Source of the DNA: Limnohabitans sp. WS1
GTDB lineage: Bacteria; Pseudomonadota; Gammaproteobacteria; Burkholderiales; Burkholderiaceae_C
Direction of reading: 5' to 3'
Assembly (NCBI RefSeq): GCF_003063265.1
Contig: NZ_NERU01000004.1
Span: 186,001-250,000, forward strand
DNA length: 64,000 nucleotides
Positions 48,545-56,115 of the stretch are shown here, one piece after another. The position numbers and the translations under genes were made by a program. The notes under the pieces were generated by a model that was not told where the DNA came from, ran no database searches, and was given only the letters and a program-made list of their open reading frames with translations. Numbering within the stretch: the first letter of the stretch is position 1; every line of letters begins with the position of its first letter.

Positions 48545-49004
48545 TGGCTTGAAACACCCACGTGCGTCACCCCAATTGACCGTGATCTGCAGCGATGCGC
48601 ATCACCCATCAAATGGGTTTTCTTGTTGGGGGCAGCGGAATGATGGATCCTGTGCATCTTGCCCGAGACTGGCTATGTGCAACAGAGAAAAAAGCGCATG
48701 CACGTGTGCATAAACCAGAGGGTACCAGTCACAAACATCTCCAGCATTCACCCTGAACTGGCCGATGGATGCCAGCCATGAGCACCATCAAGCCTCTGCC
48801 AGATGCTCAATGAAACCTATCAGGGGTTTCGCATGAGATCAAACATTGACGGCATGTCGTATCCAACTCACGCGCCAAGCCAATCGGCAGAACCCTCAAG
48901 CAGAGGAACCACGTTCGCAAACGAGTTTCGAAGGCATTGCACCGGAAAAATAAATCATCGAGGTAAAACACCCTTGATGAGGCTGCTCCAGGGAAAACAA
49001 TCCA
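48545..49004. other. Long intergenic region without a convincing gene
   Basis: Between the binding protein and fliS (convergent) no frame has coding character. A 71-aa frame at 48803-49018 lacks a ribosome site and resembles nothing. A small hairpin, ACCCAT-CAA-ATGGGT (48604-48618), is followed by TTTCTT. The stretch may hold an sRNA or be a decayed gene. Confidence 0.4.
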
Positions 49005-49427
49005 TCAATTCATCATGAGCGAGGTCGGTTTGGCCTGGCCCAACAAACTGGGCAGAGACTTCCAAGCATCAGCGATGTCCTTGATCAGGCTTTGCACTTC
49101 TTCAAGCGCTGCCAAATCATTGTAGGCATTGACATGGAACAGTCGCCGCGTCACATAGACATACAACTCGTTGAGATTTTGCGCCAACTCGCCACCACGC
49201 TCGAAATCCAAAGCGCCTTGCAAACCCACCACAATGCGGCCTGCACGCGAAATAGACTTTGACTTTTCCTCAATCGAGTTGTTCATGATGTGACCTTTGG
49301 CCGATGCAAGACTTTCAGTCAAGCCATCAAATAACATCTGAATCAGCTGGATGTTGTCCGCCATCGCCACACCGGTGACCACTTGCACCGAACCGTAACT
49401 TTGAGCCGCTCTTGAATAGGCACGCAT
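49005..49427 (-). CDS. fliS: Flagellar export chaperone FliS
   Basis: FliS binds newly made flagellin and carries it to the export gate. The 140-aa helical protein has the family pattern: AYSRAAQSYGSVQVV, NIQLIQMLFDGLTESLASAKGHI, AGRIVVGLQGALDFERGGELAQNLNELYVYVTRRLFHVNAYND. Usually fliS follows fliC-fliD; here it is the last gene of the flhA-fliA series and has its own sigma-28 promoter just upstream, so it should be made at the late stage together with flagellin. Confidence 0.95.
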   Translation of the reverse strand: MRAYSRAAQSYGSVQVVTGVAMADNIQLIQMLFDGLTESLASAKGHIMNNSIEEKSKSISRAGRIVVGLQGALDFERGGELAQNLNELYVYVTRRLFHVNAYNDLAALEEVQSLIKDIADAWKSLPSLLGQAKPTSLMMN

Positions 49428-49461
49428 GTTAGAAACCCTTTATCAACTGCTTGTATGAAGG

Positions 49462-49488
49462 GTATCGACCAGGCGGGTAAAAACTTGA
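49462..49488 (-). promoter_or_regulatory. Sigma-28 (FliA) promoter for fliS
   Basis: Read on the minus strand, TCAAGTTT (-35) is separated by exactly 11 bp from GTCGATAC (-10); the consensus is TAAAGTTT-N11-GCCGATAA. It lies 35-61 bp before the fliS ATG. Confidence 0.75.
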
Positions 49489-49513
49489 GCCCCTGGATGC
49501 GAGCCAGCAGGAT

Positions 49514-50116
49514 TTAATGCACAGGAGAGGCTACGGCCATCTCGGGTGCATCCACAACAGGCTGAGGCATCAAACTATGGGACAGTGGTTGCCGCAAAGT
49601 CAGCAGGGCCATGGTGTAAAGGGTTTGACCCGCTTCATCGAGATCAGTGCGTAAACCATCCCATTGGTCTGCAGGCAACTCCGAACTGCCCAAACCGCAT
49701 TTGTAAATGGTGTTGACTTGGGCCGATGGCAACCACGACTCAATCGGACCGTGTAATGAAGCCACCACCTTGGTGTTTTTGGGTTCCCCGGACATGCCAC
49801 GCTGCCCATCCTTCACACCCTCTTGAAAAATCGCCTCAATGTGTTTTTGCAAAACCGACTCGTAACGCTCACGCACCTCAGCTACCACAGAAGGGTGGGT
49901 GCCCTCTGGGATACGCCCAGTCATGGCATCCCAGAGTTTTTTAGACGTAAAGCCCGCAAATGGTCCCTGCGCTCGCGCTTCGTCAGGTGCACGCAAAGAA
50001 CGAGAAAACTGGCGTGTTTCTTTTTCGATGGCGTTCACCCGGTCCACCAAATAAATGATAAAGACCAATATCACCAACAAACCAATGGCAATGAAAGCCA
50101 AAACAAAGGGTTCCAT
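49514..50116 (-). CDS. Unknown membrane-anchored protein in the flagellar cluster
   Basis: The 200-aa protein has one N-terminal membrane segment (residues 4-23, VLAFIAIGLLVILVFIIYLV), then a probable cytoplasmic part with a charged helix (RVNAIEKETRQFSRSLR), a middle domain (SVVAEVRERYESVLQKHIEAIFQEGVKDGQRG) and a Pro/Ala-rich tail. No known domain was recognised. A GGAG site precedes its ATG. Position and architecture resemble SwrB of Bacillus, which is also encoded just after the flagellar sigma factor and promotes export-gate activity; this analogy is inferred, not homology. Confidence 0.75.
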   Translation of the reverse strand: MEPFVLAFIAIGLLVILVFIIYLVDRVNAIEKETRQFSRSLRAPDEARAQGPFAGFTSKKLWDAMTGRIPEGTHPSVVAEVRERYESVLQKHIEAIFQEGVKDGQRGMSGEPKNTKVVASLHGPIESWLPSAQVNTIYKCGLGSSELPADQWDGLRTDLDEAGQTLYTMALLTLRQPLSHSLMPQPVVDAPEMAVASPVH

Positions 50117-50148
50117 GAGGCTCTCCCAGGATCAAGTTGACAAGGAAC

Positions 50149-50661
50149 TCAAGGCAATTCACCAGTGCTTGAAATGACTGGTGATTGGCTCAATTCATCC
50201 CGAAGAAATTGCAAAACCTGAAACGGCTCTGACAGTCTCAATTCATACAAACACAGTTGATCAGCCAAACCCTGCATCGTTTCAATTGCCGTTAACGCAG
50301 GGATTTCGGCACGCTGGTAACGTGCCCCGAGGAAATAGGCCTCATGTGCGTACTCCTCTGGCAAGTAAACATAAACCTCGTTGTCACCTGCCTTGATTTT
50401 TTGGAAAAGCGAAGGTTCAGGCTGTGGCGGCTTTTTTTTCCCGTTGGCGATGGCCCATTCAATCGACGCCTGCCATGTCGCCATTTGCTCGGCACCTGCG
50501 ACAAAAGACTTGTCCATGTGGGCCTTGCAAAGCAATGCCATTCGCAGCCTCAAGTTTCTCGCTTCCCGAGAATCTGACTTGGAAGACGTCACTTTTTCAA
50601 AAAGCGCTTGCGCTTTTTGCATCTCATCGTCGGGTGATTTAGAAGAAAAAATCGAAAACAT
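50149..50661 (-). CDS. Unknown soluble protein in the flagellar cluster
   Basis: The 170-aa protein has no signal peptide or membrane segment. It begins MFSIFSSKSPDDEMQKAQALFEKVTSS, continues with a helical region (EARNLRLRMALLCKAHMDKSF), a Lys/Pro stretch (NGKKKPPQPEPS) and a mixed C-terminal part (YVYLPEEYAHEAYFLGARYQ; MQGLADQLCLYELRLSEPFQVLQFLRDEL). I do not recognise a family. It lies 20 bp after fliA and 32 bp before the next unknown gene, so all three should be co-transcribed. Confidence 0.75.
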   Translation of the reverse strand: MFSIFSSKSPDDEMQKAQALFEKVTSSKSDSREARNLRLRMALLCKAHMDKSFVAGAEQMATWQASIEWAIANGKKKPPQPEPSLFQKIKAGDNEVYVYLPEEYAHEAYFLGARYQRAEIPALTAIETMQGLADQLCLYELRLSEPFQVLQFLRDELSQSPVISSTGELP

Positions 50662-50681
50662 TGATCAACAATTTCATTAAT

Positions 50682-51395
50682 TTAGGGACCTACGCGGAGT
50701 GTCAGCCGTAACTTTTTGACGACTGTCGAAAGGATCTGACTGATCCGGGATTCGCTCACACCCAGTACCTCGCCAATTTCCTTGAGGTTCAATTCCTCGA
50801 CATAGTAGAGGTTCATGACCATTTTTTCCCGATCGGGCAAATCGTCTATGGCCTGTACAACCGCATCCATGAACTCAGCCTCCTCCACCATCACCTCGGG
50901 CTGCATGGCGCGATCGCCGGGCATGCTCATGACCTCGTCGTTGACCACTTCCATGGAAAATGTTTCAAAACGCTTGGCCAAGCCGCGTTCTTTTTGAAAA
51001 TCTTCAATGTCTTTGCCCATGAACAAGGCCAGCTCCGACTGAGTGGGCGCACGACCTAACTCAGCAGCCAATACGTGGACGGCCTCATTCTCACTCCTGT
51101 TAAAGGCAACAGCAGACCTGGGCAAAAAAGACTGTCTGCGCACCTCATCCAAAATGGCCCCACGGACACGGCTCAGCGCAAAATTCTCGAACTCGAAACC
51201 CTTGGTCGGATCAAAAGAACGTGCGGCCTCAATCAGCCCGACCATGCCCACCTGAATCAACTCATCGAGCTCCATGAAAGGCGGCACACGTGCTTTCAAA
51301 TGAATCGCCACCCGCTTGACCATCGGCATGTGCGCGATGATCAACGACTCGTGGCGATTGTCCACTTGCTCATAAAGTGAAATGGTGCTGACCAC
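50682..51395 (-). CDS. fliA: RNA polymerase sigma factor for flagellar genes (sigma-28)
   Basis: FliA directs transcription of late flagellar genes such as flagellin, motor and chemotaxis genes. The 237-aa protein has sigma regions 2 ([47 protein letters not shown]), 3, and 4 with the helix-turn-helix (LKEIGEVLGVSESRISQILS). The start is a GTG at 51395, only 5 bp after the flhG stop; no ATG lies nearby. The sigma-28 promoter before fliS is a likely target. An anti-sigma gene flgM is not in the window. Confidence 0.96.
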   Translation of the reverse strand: MVSTISLYEQVDNRHESLIIAHMPMVKRVAIHLKARVPPFMELDELIQVGMVGLIEAARSFDPTKGFEFENFALSRVRGAILDEVRRQSFLPRSAVAFNRSENEAVHVLAAELGRAPTQSELALFMGKDIEDFQKERGLAKRFETFSMEVVNDEVMSMPGDRAMQPEVMVEEAEFMDAVVQAIDDLPDREKMVMNLYYVEELNLKEIGEVLGVSESRISQILSTVVKKLRLTLRVGP

Positions 51396-51400
51396 TCTGA

Positions 51401-52225
51401 TTACCCAAGAGTAGCCGCGCGCAGCATGCGCTCAGAAAAGAACTGCACACGACCGGATGAGCCCTCAACTGGCGGCAGTAAGTCAATCGCATCGGCCAGC
51501 CACCGGAAATCTCTTGCAGCTGCACTGCCTTGTGCAAATTCAAGAACAGACTGGTATTTGCGCAGGGACTGCAAGACCAAATCATCGGCCTCAATGGACT
51601 GCAATAACTTCACCGAAATCCCGAGGAATCGATTGCACACATCGTTCAAACGGCGGTGCAACTGACGACCATCATGGGCACTGCCGACCATGTTGGGGAT
51701 CAGGTAAATCTCGTTCAGCGATTGCTCGGTGGCCATGACCTTGATCAGCCCATAAGCATCAGCAATGGACGAAGGTTGGTCACACACCACCACAAAACGG
51801 CGCTGACAAGCGGCCATGAAATCGAGCACAGCTGGAGCAATACCAGCGGCCACATCGACCACCAAGTAGTCCACAGGCTCCGTCAGAGCGTCAAAAGCCC
51901 TCACGATGCTGGCAATTTGCTGGACGTTCAGCGCCGCAATGTCACGCACACCCGAAGCACCGGGCACCAGACGAACGCCCTGCTTGGTGGTCACCATGAC
52001 CTCCTCCAGCGTTTTTTCACCGCTGAGCACATGGCTGATGTTGTAGGGTGCATGGGCACCCAAAGTGATTTGCGCATTGGCCATGCCCAAATCGGCATCA
52101 AACAACATGACCTTGTGACCACGCAAGGTCAATGCAACGGCCAGGTTGACAGAAACCGTGGTTTTGCCAGCGCCGCCTTTGCCACTGGCCACACCAATCA
52201 CCTGAGGAAAAGGTTTCTTATCCAT
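51401..52225 (-). CDS. flhG: Flagellar number regulator FlhG/FleN (MinD-like ATPase)
   Basis: FlhG limits the number of polar flagella and works with FlhF. The 274-aa ParA/MinD-family ATPase has the deviant Walker [11 protein letters not shown] (Lys16 and Lys21), [17 protein letters not shown], and [20 protein letters not shown]. The end ([14 protein letters not shown]) is like FleN. It lacks the N-terminal DQAxxLR helix of some FlhG proteins, as Pseudomonas FleN does. It overlaps flhF by 8 bp. Confidence 0.93.
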   Translation of the reverse strand: MDKKPFPQVIGVASGKGGAGKTTVSVNLAVALTLRGHKVMLFDADLGMANAQITLGAHAPYNISHVLSGEKTLEEVMVTTKQGVRLVPGASGVRDIAALNVQQIASIVRAFDALTEPVDYLVVDVAAGIAPAVLDFMAACQRRFVVVCDQPSSIADAYGLIKVMATEQSLNEIYLIPNMVGSAHDGRQLHRRLNDVCNRFLGISVKLLQSIEADDLVLQSLRKYQSVLEFAQGSAAARDFRWLADAIDLLPPVEGSSGRVQFFSERMLRAATLG

Positions 52226-53759
52226 TCAAAATTTTCTTTCCAGATGGAATGTTGGGTGCTTTTTCCCGCACAGCAGACGCCTCCAAATAACCCTTCAAAG
52301 TGGGAATTTCAATGGCGTCGGAAACCAATATTTTGGTGATCTTTGATGACATCAAAGTACTTTTTTCGTCTTCGACTTCCACAGAACTGACCAGCTTTGG
52401 TTTGAAGGCAGAGTGCCTGTTGATTCGAGATGTGGACGCAACAGCTGTCGTCCTTTGTCCCGCATCAACAGCCCCATGCATGAGACTCAACAAAGGATTC
52501 AATGCCAATTGAACCAAGCGGGCCGCATCAAAGGGCTCGGCAGGTTGATCAATTCGGTCGCTGCCTGAGGTACAAGAAACCGCGCAGCTCTTCTCGGACA
52601 AACCTGTGATCAAAGCCCAAGGGTAAGCGGCCTCGTCCACCTTGGTCAGCATCAGGGATGACCAATTCAAGGACGAATTTTGAAGGGTTTTTTGCACACT
52701 TGTGACTGTAGCATCAAGCGGCAAAACGGCATGTCGCAAGACCTGTGGGTGTTGTGACAAAAGCAATTGGGCCTGCGCCACGTAGTCGGTTCCGCTGGTA
52801 TCGATCCACACGGTCTTGCCCTCCATGTCCTGCAGCAAAGTGCGCAGCATTTCGCAACTGGTGGCGCGAAAACAATTCACACCCGACTGTGCCGCCAACA
52901 ACTGCATCTGAGCCCATGCCCCTGGGCGCTGGTCGGCAAAGCTCACCATCACTTGGCTTTCAACCCCGCGTGCCTGAGCCCCTGCATGGGCCAATCGGCC
53001 CACCATCAAAGTTTTGCCCGAACCCGATGGACCGCACAGTGCGTGCACCCCGACTTCGGGAGTCGGCATGATCGCGCCACTCAAAGCATTGATCAGCAAA
53101 CTTTGCATCACAGGAAAAGCCTGCTCGAAACTGTCTAACTCTTGAATGCTGTCGGTCAACAAAGCACGCAAGCCGACCGGCACGCCCGCTTCGATCATGG
53201 CCATTGAGACTTGCTGGATCGCTGGGGACAAGCGCAAACCATCTTGCCAAGGCATCATCTGACGCGACAAGCTGAACTCCTTGCGCATGGCCGCAATTTC
53301 CAAACGCAGCAACTCCACGATTTCCTGACTGCGCTGACTTTCGTGGCGCAATTGCTGGGCGTCGGTTTGCCCCGCCTGAACAGGCAAAGCCTGTTGAGGG
53401 GATCGGTCCGAATTTGGAGACACAGCGGCTGTGGGCACAGCCACCAGAGGAACCGTTCTGTGAGTTGCCACAGGCCGCCCATCAGCCCCCAGGGGACCAA
53501 AGGCGCTTGCATCATGAAACAGCTTGGCAAAAGGCACAAAATCGTCAGGGGCGTTTTCGCGCACAGAACCCTGCAACGGGGGGGGCGCTGCTGACACGGC
53601 AGGGGCTGCGGCATTCGAATCGAGGTCCACCGCCACGATCAACTCAATCTGGTTGTCCAGGCGCTGGCTGGAGATGATCAGCACCTCTTTGCCATACATC
53701 TGAATGGCTTTTTCATTGGCAGAGCGGCTGTCTCGGGCGAGGATGCGTTTGAGTTCCAT
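52218..53759 (-). CDS. flhF: Flagellar biosynthesis GTPase FlhF
   Basis: FlhF is an SRP-type GTPase that marks the cell pole for flagellar assembly. The 513-aa protein has the B domain start ([32 protein letters not shown]), a disordered linker (about residues 47-135), then the NG domain: G1 GPSGSGKT (243-250), DTSG (320-323) in place of the usual DTAG, and TKVD (372-375) in place of TKLD. After the GTPase domain it continues for some 85-90 residues (about 425-513), which FlhF usually lacks. The gene lies 6 bp after flhA. Confidence 0.92.
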   Translation of the reverse strand: MELKRILARDSRSANEKAIQMYGKEVLIISSQRLDNQIELIVAVDLDSNAAAPAVSAAPPPLQGSVRENAPDDFVPFAKLFHDASAFGPLGADGRPVATHRTVPLVAVPTAAVSPNSDRSPQQALPVQAGQTDAQQLRHESQRSQEIVELLRLEIAAMRKEFSLSRQMMPWQDGLRLSPAIQQVSMAMIEAGVPVGLRALLTDSIQELDSFEQAFPVMQSLLINALSGAIMPTPEVGVHALCGPSGSGKTLMVGRLAHAGAQARGVESQVMVSFADQRPGAWAQMQLLAAQSGVNCFRATSCEMLRTLLQDMEGKTVWIDTSGTDYVAQAQLLLSQHPQVLRHAVLPLDATVTSVQKTLQNSSLNWSSLMLTKVDEAAYPWALITGLSEKSCAVSCTSGSDRIDQPAEPFDAARLVQLALNPLLSLMHGAVDAGQRTTAVASTSRINRHSAFKPKLVSSVEVEDEKSTLMSSKITKILVSDAIEIPTLKGYLEASAVREKAPNIPSGKKILNG

Positions 53760-53765
53760 AATTTA

Positions 53766-55886
53766 TCAGGCCTTTGTCACGGAGGGGTTGTTGTTGCGGG
53801 GCTCGGCTTGCACGGTGTTGATCACCTTGACAGGCTGGTCATCTGGAATTTCGCTGTAAGACATCACGGTCAATTCGCTCACGCGAAAACGAACGGCCTT
53901 GGACATCCATGGGCGAATGGCGGGAGACACCACCAACACGGCCGGAAAGCCCTGCTCTTCGGTGTTGCGGGCACTTTCGCGCAAAGCAGCAAAGAGGCTT
54001 TCGGCCAGGCTCGGCTCCAGCACCATGCCAGACAAGCCATTGTTTTGTTGCAACACGTTGTGCAGCAACTGCTCCAAATGGGGATCCAAAGTCAGCACCA
54101 TCAAGGTGTCGCGGTTGTCCAGCAAACCCTGAACAATCATGCGACCGAGCTTGGGGCGAACCAGTTGCGCCAATTGGTCGGGATCTTGCGTGCGACTGCT
54201 GACCTCGGTCAAAGCTTCAACCACCGTGCGCATGTCTCGAATCGGCACAGACTCTTGCAGCAAATTTTGCAGCGTGCGGGTCACCACCCCCAAAGACAAT
54301 TTGCCAGGCACCAGTTCTTCGACCAATTTGGGTGACTTGGCCGCCAATTTGTCCAGCAATTTCTGGACCTCGTCATGGCTCAAAAGCTCGTGAGCGCTTT
54401 CACGCAAAACCTTGTTCATGTGGGTGGCAATGGCCGTGCTGGGGTCGACAACGGTATAGCCCAAGGCGCGGGCTTGATCACGCCAAGCCGGCTCAATCCA
54501 GACAGCATCCAAACCAAAAGCAGGCTCCTTGGTGGGTTGGCCTTCCACAGTGCCATAAACCTTGCCGGGATTGATGGCCAACTCCCGGCCCACCTTGACC
54601 TCGCCTCGGCCACGCACCACGCCATTGAGGACGATGTGATACGCATCCGGCTCCAGATTCAGGGCATCGCGAATGCGCACGGGTTGAACCAAAAACCCCA
54701 ATTCAGCCGACAATTTTTTACGCACCCCTTTGACACGGGCCATCAACTGACCGCCCGATTCCTGATTGACCAGGGGAATCAAGCCGTAACCAATTTCCAG
54801 GCCAATCAAATCCACCTGCTCCACATCGTCCCAGTCCAGCTCTTTGGGCCCTTCATTGACTGGCAAAGTGGGCTTGTCCAAACTTTGCTCGAGTTGCATC
54901 TGTCGCCGCATCACCATCACGGCGATCCCGGCTGTGGCACCCGCCAATGTCAGGAAGACCAAATGGGGCATACCGGGGACCAAGCCCAAAATGGTCAAAA
55001 TACCCGCCGAAATGAACAAAGCGGGCACATTCGACAATTGGCTGGAGGCCTGCTCTGTCATGGACTCGGAAGTCGTCACCCGGGTCACAATGATGGCGGT
55101 GGCCAGCGACAGGAACAGTGACGGAATCTGAGCGACCAAACCATCCCCAATGGTCAAGAGGACATACAAACGGGTCGCCTCGCCGACAGGCAAATTGTGC
55201 TGACCGATGCCAATGGCCAAACCCCCGACGATGTTGATGATCAAAATCAACAGACCCGCAATCGCATCGCCACTGACGAATTTGGAGGCACCGTCCATTG
55301 ACCCAAAGAAGTCAGACTCTTGCGCCAATTCTTCGCGGCGTTTTTTGGCGGTTTCCTGATCAATGACGCCAGCGTTCAAGTCGGCATCGATCGACATTTG
55401 CTTGCCCGGCATCGCATCCAAGGTGAATCGGGCATTGACCTCAGAGACGCGACCCGCGCCCTTGGTCACCACAAAAAAGTTCACGATCATCAAGATCACG
55501 AAGATGATGAAACCGACCAAATAGTTGCCTGCGATGACGAACTCGCCGAACGCCGCAATCACTTTACCGGCCGCCTCGGGCCCCTCATGACCATGGACCA
55601 AGACCACACGGGTGGACGCCACGTTCAAGGCCAGCCGCAACATGGTGGCAAACAGCAACACCGAGGGAAAGGACGAAAACTCCAGAGGCTTGCGGGTGCC
55701 AATGGCAATCATGATGACCACCAGGCCGATCATGATGTTGAACGTGAACAGAATGTCCAAGAGCAAAGGGGGCAGCGGCACCACCAGCATCGCCATGATC
55801 AACAAGACCAAGGCAGGCAAACCCAGACCCGCCAGATCGTAGCGTGACAAGTTCTGTCGGATCGTTGACAGGGTCAAGGTGTTCAT
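53766..55886 (-). CDS. flhA: Flagellar export gate protein FlhA
   Basis: FlhA is the large export-gate subunit that uses the proton motive force and docks chaperone-substrate complexes. The 706-aa protein has about eight N-terminal membrane helices, the conserved LRLALNVASTRVVL and GAGRVSEVNARFTLDAMPGKQMSIDADLNAG (FHIPEP loop), and a large C-terminal cytoplasmic ring-forming domain. The frame is open 36 codons further upstream, but the ATG at 55886 gives the usual N-terminus. It is the first gene of the minus-strand flagellar unit. Confidence 0.96.
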   Translation of the reverse strand: MNTLTLSTIRQNLSRYDLAGLGLPALVLLIMAMLVVPLPPLLLDILFTFNIMIGLVVIMIAIGTRKPLEFSSFPSVLLFATMLRLALNVASTRVVLVHGHEGPEAAGKVIAAFGEFVIAGNYLVGFIIFVILMIVNFFVVTKGAGRVSEVNARFTLDAMPGKQMSIDADLNAGVIDQETAKKRREELAQESDFFGSMDGASKFVSGDAIAGLLILIINIVGGLAIGIGQHNLPVGEATRLYVLLTIGDGLVAQIPSLFLSLATAIIVTRVTTSESMTEQASSQLSNVPALFISAGILTILGLVPGMPHLVFLTLAGATAGIAVMVMRRQMQLEQSLDKPTLPVNEGPKELDWDDVEQVDLIGLEIGYGLIPLVNQESGGQLMARVKGVRKKLSAELGFLVQPVRIRDALNLEPDAYHIVLNGVVRGRGEVKVGRELAINPGKVYGTVEGQPTKEPAFGLDAVWIEPAWRDQARALGYTVVDPSTAIATHMNKVLRESAHELLSHDEVQKLLDKLAAKSPKLVEELVPGKLSLGVVTRTLQNLLQESVPIRDMRTVVEALTEVSSRTQDPDQLAQLVRPKLGRMIVQGLLDNRDTLMVLTLDPHLEQLLHNVLQQNNGLSGMVLEPSLAESLFAALRESARNTEEQGFPAVLVVSPAIRPWMSKAVRFRVSELTVMSYSEIPDDQPVKVINTVQAEPRNNNPSVTKA

Positions 55887-56018
55887 GTGCAAAAGGCCGC
55901 TGTTTGAAGAAGAAAAATCAGGGTTTATCGGTTTTTCAACACCATGAAGCAAGCCGCGTGCCAGCAAACCTGACAGCGCCGTACTCAAAACCATGACGAT
56001 CGCATGAACGACCCAAGC

Positions 56019-56034
56019 TGGTGCGCAACTTGCT
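56019..56034 (+). promoter_or_regulatory. Candidate sigma-54 promoter before fliK
   Basis: TGGTGCGCAACTTGCT has the sigma-54 layout (TGGCACG-N4-TTGCW): GG and GC are exactly 10 bp apart, with two mismatches. A start about 12 bp on would leave a 70-nt leader before fliK. Confidence 0.35.
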
Positions 56035-56115
56035 CAAGAGAGTCATAAGCAAGATGAGCGGCAAAGATTGGCCGCCAGCCGTTCAAGAACAAACACCTTT
56101 GGAGAAGCTCAATCC

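Noticed and set aside
48761..48768. GCCGATGG, like a sigma-28 -10 element
   Set aside because: No matching -35 at 11-bp spacing (CAGCATTC there) and no gene follows closely.
48803..49018. 71-residue frame in the gap before fliS
   Set aside because: No ribosome site, no hydrophobic or conserved pattern, and it runs into the fliS 3' end.
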